From NCBI RefSeq assembly GCF_000010665.1, contig NC_012796.1:4426001-4490000 (forward strand): a stretch of DNA of 64,000 nt. The letters are read 5' to 3'. This document shows, in pieces, positions 1 through 8,415 of this stretch (positions are counted from its first letter, which is position 1; each line of letters starts with the position of its first letter). The translations under genes and the position numbers were made by a program. Under the pieces are notes generated by a model, which saw only the letters and a program-made list of their open reading frames with translations, did not search any database and was not told the DNA's origin. The stretch comes from Solidesulfovibrio magneticus RS-1. GTDB taxonomy: Bacteria > Desulfobacterota > Desulfovibrionia > Desulfovibrionales > Desulfovibrionaceae.

Positions 1-401
1 CCGAAATAGACCGGCCGGCTGTCGATGATGACGTTGTCCAGGGCCGGCCTGGCCGTCACGGCCGAGGCGCGCCAGCTCCGGTCGCGGCTGCGCCCGGCCA
101 GAAAATCGCCGTCGTCCGCTTCATAGACCACCACGGCGGCCAACCGGTCGTTTTTCATGGCCGCGTCCAACAGCCGGGCGAGGTTGCCAGACTCCAGGAA
201 CCACAGGGGTTCGGCCATGTTGGCCGACAATTGTTCGGCAACGACCCGGAGATCGTAACGTAATTCGTCTTCCAGCCGCTGTCTTTCCCCATAATAGTCG
301 ATGCAGCCGAAGACGGCCAACAGCAGCGTGTTGACGCACACCAGCGTCATGAGCACCGCGCCGCCCACGGAGCGGGTCTGGAAGTACCGGGGAAGTTTCA
401 T
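1..401 (-). CDS. Sensor kinase N-terminal part (truncated by window edge)
   Basis: The first 133 residues of a membrane sensor are visible, starting MKLPRYFQTRS. One hydrophobic segment (about residues 14-34, AVLMTLVCVNTLLLAVFG) is followed by a predicted periplasmic stretch containing 'ANMAEPLWFLESGNLARLLD', a pattern common just after the first membrane helix of bacterial two-component sensor kinases. The kinase or other output domain lies outside the window, so the class is inferred from this N-terminus only. No strong Shine-Dalgarno sequence is seen before the ATG. The gene is divergent from the yifB-type gene, sharing a 147-base gap. Confidence 0.6.
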   Translation of the reverse strand, partial: MKLPRYFQTRSVGGAVLMTLVCVNTLLLAVFGCIDYYGERQRLEDELRYDLRVVAEQLSANMAEPLWFLESGNLARLLDAAMKNDRLAAVVVYEADDGDFLAGRSRDRSWRASAVTARPALDNVIIDSRPVYF

Positions 402-548
402 TGTCGTTGGCCGTTTGCCGTCCCGTGTCATGCAGAACAATTTACTGTCGCGGCATAACAGGTAGCATCGCCAGTATAAAATGAAAAGCCCGGGCCGGCG
501 AAAACCTTGCCTGGAGCGTCCAGGCGCGGTATCGGTTTTCCAACGCTT

Positions 549-2084
549 ATGAGCCTTTCCTCTATCCGAACAGCCGCACTGCTTGGCGTCGAGGCCTATC
601 CCGTGTCTCTGGAAGTCGATCTGTCGCGCCAGGGCATGCCGTCGTTTTCCATGGTCGGCCTGGCCGAGGGCGCGGTGCGGGAGAGCAAGGAGCGGGTGCT
701 GGCCGCGCTACGAAACGCGGGCCTCAAGCTCCCGCCGGCCCGCATCACGGTCAATCTGGCTCCGGCCGACATGCGCAAGGAAGGTTCGGCCTACGACCTG
801 CCCCTGGCCATGGCGCTTTTGGCTGCCACCGGCGCGTTTTCCCCGGAGGCCGCAGCCGGCTATTTCATGGCCGGCGAACTGTCGCTGACCGGCGAACTGC
901 GGTCCGTGCCTGGGGTATTGCCCCTGGCCGCCCTGGCCCGTCGGCTGGGGGCGCGGGGGCTTATCGCGCCGGCGGCCAACGCCGCCGAGGCGGCGGTGGT
1001 GGAAGGCCTGGACGTCTTTGCCCCGGCCACGCTTCTGGAAGCCCTGCATTTTTTCACTGGCGAGGAGAAACTGTCGCCAGTGGCCCCCAAGCCGTTCGCC
1101 CCGGCCGCGCCCGGCCTGGAGGGGCTGCTGGATTTCAGCGAGGTCAAGGGCCAGGACCATGCCAAGCGGGCGGTGGAGATCGCGGCGGCCGGGGGCCACA
1201 ACCTGCTGTTTATCGGCCCGCCCGGCTCGGGCAAGACCATGCTGGCCAAGCGCCTGCCCACGGTGCTGCCGCCCCTGTCCTTCGAGGAGGCCCTGGAGGT
1301 CACGACCATCTATTCGGTGTCCGGCCGCCTGGACGGCGAGGGGCTTTTGACACTGCGCCCTTTTCGCAGCCCCCACCACACCATTTCCGACGCCGGGCTG
1401 ATTGGCGGCGGCTCCTACCCCCGGCCAGGCGAGGTGTCCATGGCCCACCGGGGGGTGCTTTTTCTCGACGAACTGCCGGAATTCAAGAAGTCCGTGCTGG
1501 AAGTGCTGCGCCAGCCCCTGGAAGACGGCAAGGTGACCATCGCCCGGGCGGCGGTGTCGCTGGCCTACCCGGCCGACGTGATGCTGGTGTGCGCCATGAA
1601 CCCATGCCCCTGCGGCTATCTGGGCGACGAGCGCCATGCCTGCACCTGCGGCGAGGCCGAGGTGCGGCGCTACCGGTCGCGGCTGTCCGGGCCGCTTTTG
1701 GATCGCATCGATTTGCAGGTGGAAGTGCCGGCGGTGCCGTATAAGGAACTGCGGGCCGAGGCTTCGCCCACAACCTCGGCCACCATGCGGAAGCGGGTGT
1801 TGGCCGCCCGCGAGGTGCAGGCGGCGCGCTACGCCGGGCTGCCGTTTACGGTCAACGGCCGGCTGTCCGGGCGGCATCTCTCGGCCCATTGCCGGCTGTC
1901 GGAAGAGGGTCACGGCTTCATGGAGGGTGCTGTGCGGCGCTTGGGCTTGTCGGCCCGGTCGCATACCCGGGTGCTACGCATCGCGCGCACCATCGCCGAT
2001 CTCGACGGCGAGGCCGGGCTTCGGGTGGAGCATCTGGCTGAGGCGGTCAATCTGCGGGGGCTGGACCGGCAGCGGACGAGCTAG
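549..2084 (+). CDS. yifB: YifB/ComM-family Mg-chelatase-like AAA ATPase
   Basis: A 511-residue protein of the usual family length. An N-terminal ChlI-type domain (about 20-140, beginning SLSSIRTAALLGVEAYPV) is followed by an AAA core with Walker A GPPGSGKT near residue 224, Walker B VLFLDELPEF near 303, and a C-terminal Mg-chelatase-type lid with AMNPCPCGY and DRIDLQVEVP. Family members are hexameric ATPases; ComM acts as a branch-migration helicase in natural transformation, whereas most others are unassigned. I chose ATG 549 because it gives the canonical MSLSSIRT start; an in-frame upstream ATG at 507 would add 14 low-complexity residues. It is transcribed alone, with a lower-GC membrane gene following after 58 bases. 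Confidence 0.93.
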   Translation: MSLSSIRTAALLGVEAYPVSLEVDLSRQGMPSFSMVGLAEGAVRESKERVLAALRNAGLKLPPARITVNLAPADMRKEGSAYDLPLAMALLAATGAFSPEAAAGYFMAGELSLTGELRSVPGVLPLAALARRLGARGLIAPAANAAEAAVVEGLDVFAPATLLEALHFFTGEEKLSPVAPKPFAPAAPGLEGLLDFSEVKGQDHAKRAVEIAAAGGHNLLFIGPPGSGKTMLAKRLPTVLPPLSFEEALEVTTIYSVSGRLDGEGLLTLRPFRSPHHTISDAGLIGGGSYPRPGEVSMAHRGVLFLDELPEFKKSVLEVLRQPLEDGKVTIARAAVSLAYPADVMLVCAMNPCPCGYLGDERHACTCGEAEVRRYRSRLSGPLLDRIDLQVEVPAVPYKELRAEASPTTSATMRKRVLAAREVQAARYAGLPFTVNGRLSGRHLSAHCRLSEEGHGFMEGAVRRLGLSARSHTRVLRIARTIADLDGEAGLRVEHLAEAVNLRGLDRQRTS

Positions 2085-2142
2085 ACAACAGGAGGAGAAT
2101 AGAGTTTATGAAATAAACAAACTTATTCCACAGGAGGCAGCA

Positions 2143-2691
2143 ATGGGCATTCGACAAGAAAAAATTAAACTCGTAACAGTCAAGCTTTTCCTTGGCCTGT
2201 TTTACGTGGCTGCGGCCTTCACGGTTTGGACGACAGGGACATATTTCTTGGGGCTTCCGCTTTCAACTCCTCTGGTGGTCTTTTTGATTGGAGGCGTCGG
2301 CGGATTTATCAGCATACACCGCCGACTTCAGACAATGGACGAGGAAGCGCTTGAATTGTATGCAACGTCATTGCTGCACCTGTATATAAGCCCACTTATC
2401 GGCGGAATTTTGGCCGTCATTCTCTACTTTTTCTTTTTATCGCAAATCGTCTCGTCGCCAATATTTCCTAATTTCAAAACAGATGATCCCGCGCAATATA
2501 GCGGCACGATCATCGACATGTACCGATCATCCGGGTTGAGTTTCAGCGAGTGGGCCAAACTGGCCTTCTGGAGCTTTGTGGCCGGCTATTCCGAGGATTT
2601 CGTTTTAGCCGTGGTCGACTCGGTGAAGGCGTCGGCCATTGACAAGGTACGAGGAACCAAGACGCAGCCTGCCCAGCAGGGCAATCCGTAA
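2143..2691 (+). CDS. Hypothetical membrane protein, three TM segments
   Basis: A 182-residue protein I do not recognise. Hydrophobic segments are visible at about residues 12-34, 36-56 and 80-103, the last carrying the run LAVILYFFFLSQIV, followed by a soluble C-terminal third with a further amphipathic stretch (LAFWSFVAGYSEDFVLAVV). The ATG has a textbook AGGAGG at 2132-2137. Base composition is clearly lower in GC than its neighbours and codon use is more relaxed (AAA, ATA, TTT codons), which suggests later acquisition or weak expression. A role in membrane signalling or sensing is possible but nothing in the sequence shows it. Confidence 0.75.
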   Translation: MGIRQEKIKLVTVKLFLGLFYVAAAFTVWTTGTYFLGLPLSTPLVVFLIGGVGGFISIHRRLQTMDEEALELYATSLLHLYISPLIGGILAVILYFFFLSQIVSSPIFPNFKTDDPAQYSGTIIDMYRSSGLSFSEWAKLAFWSFVAGYSEDFVLAVVDSVKASAIDKVRGTKTQPAQQGNP

Positions 2692-2733
2692 CTCCCTCGA
2701 CGCTGCGTCCGTTCGCACCGGCGGCCTGACCGC

Positions 2734-5307
2734 TCAGGCCGCCGGCTTGTCCTTGACCACCTTGGCCACGGCCCGCAGCAGCGCGTCCATGTCGCAGGGC
2801 TTTGTCACGAACTCGTCCATGCCGGCGGCCAGGAACCGTTCACGGTCGCCTTCCAGGGCGTAGGCCGTCAACGCCACCACCGGCAAGCGCCGGTTCGTGC
2901 CCGGCACCTCGCCGTTGCGGATGTGGGCCACGGCCGTCAGCCCGTCCATCACCGGCATCTGGATGTCCATCACCACCACGTCCACCGGCTCCATGGACAG
3001 CCGCCGCAAGGCGTCCTCGCCGTTGCCCGCCTCGATGACGTCGTGGCCAAGCTTGCGAAGCCCCCTCGCCAGGGCCAGGCGGTTCACCGCCTCGTCCTCG
3101 ACAACCATGATGCGCAGCCGCGGCAGCCGCACCGGTTCGCGGTCCTCACCCCCGTCGTCGTCCATGGGCGGACTGGCCAGCCACAGCGGCACGGCCAGAT
3201 AGAACGTGCTGCCGTATTCCGGCCGGCTCTCCACCCGGATGCTGCCGCCAAGGAGCTCGGCCAGCCGCCGGGCGATGGATAGCCCCATGCCCGTGCCGCC
3301 GTAGCGCTTGGTCAGCGGCTCCTCGGCCAGGACGAACGTCTCGAAGATGGCCGCCTGCATGGCCACGGGGATGCCGATGCCGGTGTCGGAGATGGCGAAC
3401 TCCAGGCACAGGCCGCTGAAATCCGCCGCCACCAGCACCCGCCGCTGGGCCACGGCCGCCAGCGGCTCCAGCCGGCGCACCCGCACCGTCACGCTGCCCG
3501 ACGGGGTGAAACGGATGGCGTTATCGATGAGGTTGGAGAGAATCTGGCGCAGCCGGAAGGGATCGCCCAGAAGCTTGTCCGGCAAGGCGCCGTCAAGGTC
3601 GAAGCTAAACGACAGGCCGGCCAGGCCGGCACGCACCGAAAACGAGCCGCGAAGGGATTCCGCCAGCCGGCGCAGGCTGAATTCCCGCAGCATGGGCGAT
3701 AGCGACCCGGACTCGACGTTGGCCAGTTCCAGCAAATTGTCCACAATTTCGATGAGCTTGTCGGTGGCGTCGCGCACGGTCTGCCAGTATTCGTTCTGGC
3801 CGGCCGTGCCGCCCTCCAGCACGGCCAGTTGGGCCATGCCCAGGATGCCGTTTATGGGGGTGCGCAGCTCGTGGCTGATGTTGGCGAGAAACTGGGTTTT
3901 GGCCTCGCTGGCCGCCTCGGCCCGCCGCCGGGCCGCGATCAGATCCTTCTCGATGCGCCGCCGGGCCGCCGCCATGCCGTAGAGCACCGCCAGCCGGCCC
4001 GTGCCGCGAATGTCCCGTTCGGCGTAGGGCCTGGGCGCGTCGGCCAACAGCAGCACGCCGACCACGCGCTGCTCGCGCCGCAGCGGCATGGCCAGAAACC
4101 GCGACACCCGCAAAAACGCCGCATCGGGCGGGCCGTAGCCGTCGAGATCAGCGCCATGATTGACCATAACGGGTTTGCCGACGTTTATGGCCTCGGCAAA
4201 GGGGCCGGCGAACCGGCCGGCGTCGTCGGGAAAAAGGGTGCAGTCCTCGGGCGGCAGGGAGCGGATGGTCCCGTCGGCCGTGGCCACGGCCAGCCAGTCC
4301 AGGCGTCCGGTGGGCCGCGAGGACATGCCGATGGCCCCGATGGGGCTGCCGGTCAGCCACAGGGCGTGGCGCAGGGTCCGGGCGGCCAGCTCGCGCAGGT
4401 CCTGGCCGCCGCCGGCCAGATCCAGGGCCGTGCGCGACATGGCCGCGCCCATGCGAAGCGCCTGGCGCAACAGGGTCGTCGTGCGGTCCCGGCTCTGGGA
4501 CAGGCGCAACAGCTCCAGACCGTGGGAGGCGTCGTCGGCCATGCGGGTGAGCAGCCGGAGTTCCTCGTCGCCAAAATCCCGTCGCGACAGCTCGAAGATA
4601 GTCAGCGCCCCGGCCACACGTCCGGCCTGGCGCAGAGGAAAGGAAAAGGCGCTGCGATAGCGGCCCAGAGCCTCGGGACGGGCCGGCCAGTCGCGGAAAA
4701 ACGCCTCTTCGTGCATATCGGCGACAATGACCGGTTGCCCCAGACGGATGGCCGTGCCCGTGGGGCCTCGGCCCTGGGGCGAGTCATCGTAGCGCAGGCC
4801 CAGGGCGTCGAGCCAGGTTCCGTCCTGTCCGGCCCAGGCCGCCACCCGAACCCGCTTGTCTGGACCGGGTTCGGCCAAGCCCACCCAGGCCAGACTGTAG
4901 CCGGCTTGTTCCACCAAGATGGTGCAGATGTTTTGGATCAGGCTGTCACGGTCGGTGGCCCGGAGCAGTTCGTGGCTGACCGCGCCCAGGGCCACCAGCC
5001 CCCGTTGGGTGCGGGCCAGGGTTTCGCTGATGCGGGCCGCTTCGGCCTCGCGGCCGGCCAGGGCCTGACGCAACCGGAGTTGGCGGTCGGCGCAAAATCC
5101 CACCAACACCGCCGGCAACCCGACGCAAAGCGCCAATACCGCATAAAAAAGACGCAAGTCGCCGGGGGCCCAGACCAGCCATAAATGTTCACGATACCAG
5201 CCGGCCGCCAGTACCAACGCCACGGCAAGCACCCCCGCCGTGGCCGCGCCGGCCATGGGGGCGATCCAAAAGCCCTTTGCAGGGGGGAGGGGACTGGGCT
5301 GCTCCAC
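2734..5307 (-). CDS. Hybrid histidine kinase: 2 TM, 2 GAF, HisKA, HATPase, REC
   Basis: An 857-residue membrane-anchored hybrid kinase. Two hydrophobic helices (about 14-38 and 50-72) are followed by a coiled linker, two GAF-like sensor domains (about 125-275 and 320-440), a HisKA domain with phospho-acceptor His479 in ANISHELRTP, and an ATPase domain with NLIDNAIRF, DTGIGIP and GGTGMGLSI. A C-terminal receiver has its phospho-Asp at about residue 781 in VVVMDIQMPVMDG. Start: GTG at 5307, because GGTGAGG lies at the right distance upstream; the frame stays open 162 bases further but with no ribosome site. No transmitter partner is adjacent, so the output may be a distant His-phosphotransfer protein. 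Confidence 0.9.
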   Translation of the reverse strand: MEQPSPLPPAKGFWIAPMAGAATAGVLAVALVLAAGWYREHLWLVWAPGDLRLFYAVLALCVGLPAVLVGFCADRQLRLRQALAGREAEAARISETLARTQRGLVALGAVSHELLRATDRDSLIQNICTILVEQAGYSLAWVGLAEPGPDKRVRVAAWAGQDGTWLDALGLRYDDSPQGRGPTGTAIRLGQPVIVADMHEEAFFRDWPARPEALGRYRSAFSFPLRQAGRVAGALTIFELSRRDFGDEELRLLTRMADDASHGLELLRLSQSRDRTTTLLRQALRMGAAMSRTALDLAGGGQDLRELAARTLRHALWLTGSPIGAIGMSSRPTGRLDWLAVATADGTIRSLPPEDCTLFPDDAGRFAGPFAEAINVGKPVMVNHGADLDGYGPPDAAFLRVSRFLAMPLRREQRVVGVLLLADAPRPYAERDIRGTGRLAVLYGMAAARRRIEKDLIAARRRAEAASEAKTQFLANISHELRTPINGILGMAQLAVLEGGTAGQNEYWQTVRDATDKLIEIVDNLLELANVESGSLSPMLREFSLRRLAESLRGSFSVRAGLAGLSFSFDLDGALPDKLLGDPFRLRQILSNLIDNAIRFTPSGSVTVRVRRLEPLAAVAQRRVLVAADFSGLCLEFAISDTGIGIPVAMQAAIFETFVLAEEPLTKRYGGTGMGLSIARRLAELLGGSIRVESRPEYGSTFYLAVPLWLASPPMDDDGGEDREPVRLPRLRIMVVEDEAVNRLALARGLRKLGHDVIEAGNGEDALRRLSMEPVDVVVMDIQMPVMDGLTAVAHIRNGEVPGTNRRLPVVALTAYALEGDRERFLAAGMDEFVTKPCDMDALLRAVAKVVKDKPAA

Positions 5308-5421
5308 GCTTACCTCACCAGAGTAACAGATACACTGCCTGGGGAAAAAACGGAAGCGGCCCGGCCGGCATCCCTCCAGATTGCCGCGCGGATCAAGGGA
5401 CGGCCAAACGCCACGCGACGG

Positions 5422-5451
5422 TTGACGAAAACGGCCGGGACGGCGTATGGA
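5422..5451 (+). promoter_or_regulatory. Possible sigma-70-type promoter for small membrane protein gene
   Basis: TTGACG at 5422-5427 and TATGGA at 5446-5451 are separated by 18 bases, about 40 bases ahead of the small gene at 5493. The match is reasonable but not strong. Confidence 0.35.
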
Positions 5452-5492
5452 CATCGTCACCAATTTCACGATCGACCCGAAGGAGTAAGGCT

Positions 5493-5639
5493 ATGAGCAT
5501 GGTTTCGGAACTCGTCACGAACATGGGCCATTCCACCGAACAAGGCTTCTTCGGGGTCACGGCCATTTATGTGTACATGGCCATCATCGTGACCGTCGCT
5601 TTCATCCGTATCCGCCAGTTTCTGAAAGAAGACCACTAG
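5493..5639 (+). CDS. Small single-pass membrane protein, 48 residues
   Basis: A short open frame starting MSMVSELVTNM with a good AGGAG at 5481-5485, seven bases before the ATG. One hydrophobic helix (about residues 20-38, GVTAIYVYMAIIVTVAFI) ends in a basic and then acidic cytoplasmic tail (RIRQFLKEDH). A clear factor-independent terminator follows within 70 bases, so it looks like a complete monocistronic unit. Function unknown; small one-helix proteins often act as accessory subunits of membrane complexes. The complement of the same segment is open but has no ribosome site. Confidence 0.7.
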   Translation: MSMVSELVTNMGHSTEQGFFGVTAIYVYMAIIVTVAFIRIRQFLKEDH

Positions 5640-5675
5640 GCCGCGCCCGGCGTCCGCCGGTCCGACCCGATGTTC

Positions 5676-5709
5676 AAAGGCCGCTCCCTCCGGGAGAGCG
5701 GCCTTTTTG
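5676..5709 (+). terminator. Factor-independent terminator after the 48-residue gene
   Basis: GGCCGCTC and GAGCGGCC arms enclose a short loop and are followed by TTTTT. The A-run on the 5' side makes it potentially bidirectional. Confidence 0.8.
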
Positions 5710-5843
5710 GCGTTCGGTCGCCCCTTTCGCGGGATGTGGGAGCGGGCGGTCCGGGCGGACGGCAATCCCGATTGCCTTCGCTCTCCCCAACCCCCTTCCA
5801 GTCGTCGGCAACGCTCACCCCCCTTGCCCCCTTTTTCCGTCGA

Positions 5844-5903
5844 GGGGTCCGGGGGGATCATCCCCCCGGTGGGTCCAGGGCAAAGCCCTGGCCGCCGGAG
5901 GCA
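5844..5903 (+). repeat. GC-rich palindromic intergenic element, copy 1 (extended form)
   Basis: The core hairpin has arms CCGGGGGGAT and ATCCCCCCGG around a single central base. It is followed by a second hairpin (CCAGGG...CCCTGG) and the family signature GCCGCCGGAGGCA. It lies 3' of the minus-strand methyltransferase fusion gene. This copy shares its GGAT/ATCC stem variant with the copy near 17.9 kb. Confidence 0.8.
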
Positions 5904-5929
5904 TGTCCCGTCCCTTCCCGCGCGCGTCT

Positions 5930-7150
5930 CTAAGGCGCGACGCGCCGGGCCGTGACGGCGTAGAGCGGGTCGCTTTGCTGGTGCAGCGGCCAGAACCGGT
6001 CCCGGGCGTCGGCCGGGCGGGGCCAGCCGCGTTCGGCCAGGGTTTCGATCTCGCCGAAGCCCGGCGTGGCTTCGAGCAGCCCGGCCACGAAGCCCAGTCG
6101 CTCGAATTCGTGGAGTTCGCTCCACAGCCGCACGGCCTTTTGGGGAAACCAGCGGTTGGAGAAGCTGATGGCGAGCACGCCCCCCGGAGCCAGCACCCGG
6201 GCCGCCTCGGCCAGCACGTCGGCCGGGGCGGCGAGGTATTCCACGGACATGGCGCACACGACGGCCGTAAAGGCGGCATCCGGGAAGGGCAGGGTCGGGT
6301 CGGCGTTGAGGTCGGCCACGATCCGCTCGGCCAGGGCCGGGTTGGCGGCAAGTTCGCCGGCGTTGAGGCCAAGGCCGGTGACCGGCCCCAGGGGAAACTC
6401 CGGCGGCAGATGGGAAAGATGGGAGGCCATGAGGTCCAGGACCGTGTCGCCGGGCGAAAGGAGCGTGGCGTAGTGGGCGGCCAGGCGCTCCCGGGCCTTG
6501 GCGTCGATGTGGGGAACCAGGCGCGGGGCGGCGTAAAAGGCCGTGTCCGCCCCCTCGTCAGGGCGCGACAAGTCGCCGGGTTCGGCGATAAACCGCACGG
6601 TCTGTCCGGCCAGGCCTGTTTCGATGCCCGGGCCGTCGAGGAGTTCTTCCAGCCAGACATGGAGCGAACCGCCAGTTTCACAGGGCTTTGGGCGCACATC
6701 CAGGACCGTGGCCGTAAGGTTCGCCTCGATGCCGGCCAGAGGATGGTTGCAGTCGCAGACCAGGGACGCCCCGTCGTCGGCCAGCAGGCGAAACGGGGTG
6801 CGGGTGGACGGGTAGACCCCGGCCAGCCCTTCTAGGACGCCCTGGGGATAGAACCGGCCCGGGACCGGGGACAGGCGGCGGCCGTCCACCGGACGCGGGG
6901 CGAAGCGGCGGCGGTCCAGGGGCAGCACCTTGGCCGGGTCGCGGACCGGCAGGTCGCGGCCGGGGGCGAGGCGGACTTCGACGGACTGGCCGGCGGCAAG
7001 GCCCAGGAGGCGTTCCCCGAGGTCGGCCGGGAAGATGTCGCGCCAGAAATTGGCCTTGCGACCGAAGTGGCGGACCGTGTGGCGACGGCCGGCGGCTTCG
7101 TAGCGCAGTTCAAAGAGCAGGTCGGCGTTGCAGTCGCGGTCGATGCGCAT
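5930..7150 (-). CDS. FKBP/SlyD-like domain fused to SAM-dependent methyltransferase
   Basis: A 406-residue protein. The N-terminal part (about 1-170) carries FKBP/SlyD-like hallmarks, such as 'FPADLGERLLGLAAGQSVEV' and 'NHPLAGIEANLTATVLDV', the latter resembling the 'NHPLAG' segment of SlyD-type prolyl isomerases. The C-terminal part (about 230-406) is a class I methyltransferase: GDTVLDLMAS as motif I, then FPDAAFTAVVCAMSVEYL and VLAPGGVLAISFSNRWFP. ATG 7150 has AAGGAGA upstream; the frame remains open further but that extension is low-complexity Pro/Arg sequence. The substrate is unknown. It is divergent from the secreted-protein gene that begins 93 bases away. Confidence 0.85.
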   Translation of the reverse strand: MRIDRDCNADLLFELRYEAAGRRHTVRHFGRKANFWRDIFPADLGERLLGLAAGQSVEVRLAPGRDLPVRDPAKVLPLDRRRFAPRPVDGRRLSPVPGRFYPQGVLEGLAGVYPSTRTPFRLLADDGASLVCDCNHPLAGIEANLTATVLDVRPKPCETGGSLHVWLEELLDGPGIETGLAGQTVRFIAEPGDLSRPDEGADTAFYAAPRLVPHIDAKARERLAAHYATLLSPGDTVLDLMASHLSHLPPEFPLGPVTGLGLNAGELAANPALAERIVADLNADPTLPFPDAAFTAVVCAMSVEYLAAPADVLAEAARVLAPGGVLAISFSNRWFPQKAVRLWSELHEFERLGFVAGLLEATPGFGEIETLAERGWPRPADARDRFWPLHQQSDPLYAVTARRVAP

Positions 7151-7242
7151 GGGTTTTCTCCTTGCAATAGCCCGGAGATAGGCATGGGGGCGGGGCGCGG
7201 CAAGGGGTTGCGCCCCGGGCGGCCTTGGGCCATGTTGGGCAG

Positions 7243-7815
7243 ATGCAAATATACGTTTGGGGGATCGGCCGGCGGCTGGCCTGGGGTCTGTGTCTGGCGG
7301 CAAGCCTGGCCGGGGCGTCGCCGGCCCTGGCCGCTTCCCGCATGTCGGTTGGGCCGGCCCCGGGGCCGCGACCGGCCGCGCCCGGGGCGGGACCGGCCGC
7401 CCAGCCATCGGCTCCGGCCCAGGACCCGGGTCGCGAGGTCATGCTGCAAACCATCGGCATGTTGGCCGGCCAGGGGCTGTGGCTTGGCCGCGAGGCCCTG
7501 GCCGGACTGGCCGGGCGGGCGGAAAAGCGGCTTATCGGCCGGGAACAGGCCGGGCGCGCCCTGGCCGACATGACCCACTACGTCGACGTGACCCTGGCCG
7601 TGTTCAAGGACCGGCTCATGGGAAGGCTTGCCCCCGAGGAACGGCGCGACCTGACGCTTTTAATCGGCTACTACGAAGCTTTCCGGGAAGCGGCCGCGTC
7701 CCTGGCCGCCTACCTCGGCGGCGAAGCCGGCGGCCGGGCGGCCTACGAGGCAGCCATGGAACGCCTGGGCGCGGCGCTTAATCAGATCAGCCTGGGCGGC
7801 CGGCCGGCTCCGTAA
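7243..7815 (+). CDS. Exported protein of unknown function
   Basis: A 190-residue protein with a typical Sec signal peptide: basic n-region (GRR near residue 9), hydrophobic core LAWGLCLAASLAGA, and a likely cut after ALA near residue 30. An Ala/Pro/Gly-rich linker (about 35-65) is followed by a mostly helical domain (about 66-180) with repeated amphipathic patterns such as HYVDVTLAVFKDRLMGRL and LIGYYEAFREAAASLAAYL. I do not recognise the family. ATG 7243 places the signal peptide well; an in-frame ATG at 7225 is possible. No strong ribosome site precedes either. Confidence 0.65.
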   Translation: MQIYVWGIGRRLAWGLCLAASLAGASPALAASRMSVGPAPGPRPAAPGAGPAAQPSAPAQDPGREVMLQTIGMLAGQGLWLGREALAGLAGRAEKRLIGREQAGRALADMTHYVDVTLAVFKDRLMGRLAPEERRDLTLLIGYYEAFREAAASLAAYLGGEAGGRAAYEAAMERLGAALNQISLGGRPAP

Positions 7816-7858
7816 GCCCGTAAATCGCCCATCTTGCCAAGGCCTCTGGAGTGTGCCA

Positions 7859-7906
7859 CAAGCCAGATTCGGAGGCTTGGCCGCGTCTTGCGGCCTGCCC
7901 CAAGCC
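7859..7906 (+). promoter_or_regulatory. Two mutually exclusive hairpins next to a ribosome binding site
   Basis: CAAGCC (7859-7864) can pair with GGCTTG (7874-7879). The same GGCTTGG (7874-7880) can instead pair with CCAAGCC (7900-7906), which directly touches the AGGAG of the gene at 7918, with an inner CCGC/GCGG stem. This is the geometry of a translational or transcriptional switch, but no known riboswitch class is recognised. Confidence 0.3.
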
Positions 7907-7917
7907 AGGAGATGGTT

Positions 7918-8226
7918 ATGCGAAAACTGCTCTGTCTGTGCCTGCTGGCCGGCTTCATGGCTGCGGCCGTGGTCGCGGCGAGCGAGGCCGAAGCCCGCCC
8001 GCCCTGTCCGCCGGGCTACTTCTGGGACGGCCCCCGGGGCTGCATGCCCTATCCCGTGGCCGTGCCGCCGCCGCCGCCGCCGGGCTACTACCCCTACCCC
8101 TATCCGTACCCGTACGTGCCGGCCTGCCCGCCGGGCACCTACTGGCGCGGCGGGGCCTGCCGCCCCGTGCCGCCGCCGGCCCCGGGCATCCAGCTCAACC
8201 TGCCGCCCATCTACATCGGGCCTTAG
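7918..8226 (+). CDS. Small exported protein with CPPG and PY repeats
   Basis: A 102-residue protein with a signal peptide (MRKLLCLCLLAGFMAAAVVA, likely cut near ASEAEA). The mature part is Pro/Tyr-rich: two CPPG..Y/F-W segments (CPPGYFWDGPRGCMPYP and CPPGTYWRGGACRPVP) flank a PPPPPPGYYPYPYPYPYVP tract. The four cysteines in matched CPPG...C pairs suggest two small disulfide-linked loops. Proteins of this kind are usually surface-exposed or wall/outer-membrane associated, with no assigned activity. ATG 7918 is chosen because AGGAG (7907-7911) sits six bases ahead; the ATG at 7912 would abut it. Confidence 0.75.
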   Translation: MRKLLCLCLLAGFMAAAVVAASEAEARPPCPPGYFWDGPRGCMPYPVAVPPPPPPGYYPYPYPYPYVPACPPGTYWRGGACRPVPPPAPGIQLNLPPIYIGP

Positions 8227-8232
8227 GCTCGT

Positions 8233-8259
8233 GCCGGCGTCCCTGTCAGGGACGCCGGC
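8233..8259 (+). terminator. Strong hairpin after the CPPG-repeat gene
   Basis: GCCGGCGTCCCTG pairs perfectly with CAGGGACGCCGGC around a single central base (T). There is no T-run, so it may terminate weakly or stabilise the 3' end. Confidence 0.5.
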
Positions 8260-8415
8260 CCCAAGGGCATTGCCCGAACGACGGCCGTCGGCTGTCCGCC
8301 TGTGTCGCGGACGGCCGGCGGCCGTTGCCGTTTGGGGGGCGGCATATTTTGTCAGCTGGGACTTTCTCTGGACTATATCTAAAAACAGCATTATTGCTGG
8401 GCGGAGATCGGTAAA

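Noticed and set aside
708-1964. A 418-residue open frame antisense to the Mg-chelatase ATPase gene
   Set aside because: Pro/Gly/Arg/His-rich translation with no ribosome site; a high-GC shadow of the real gene.
8041-8140. PPPPPP and PYPYPYPY tract as a possible microsatellite-driven artefact
   Set aside because: Codons vary and the flanking CPPG units are matched, so the tract belongs to a real exported protein.
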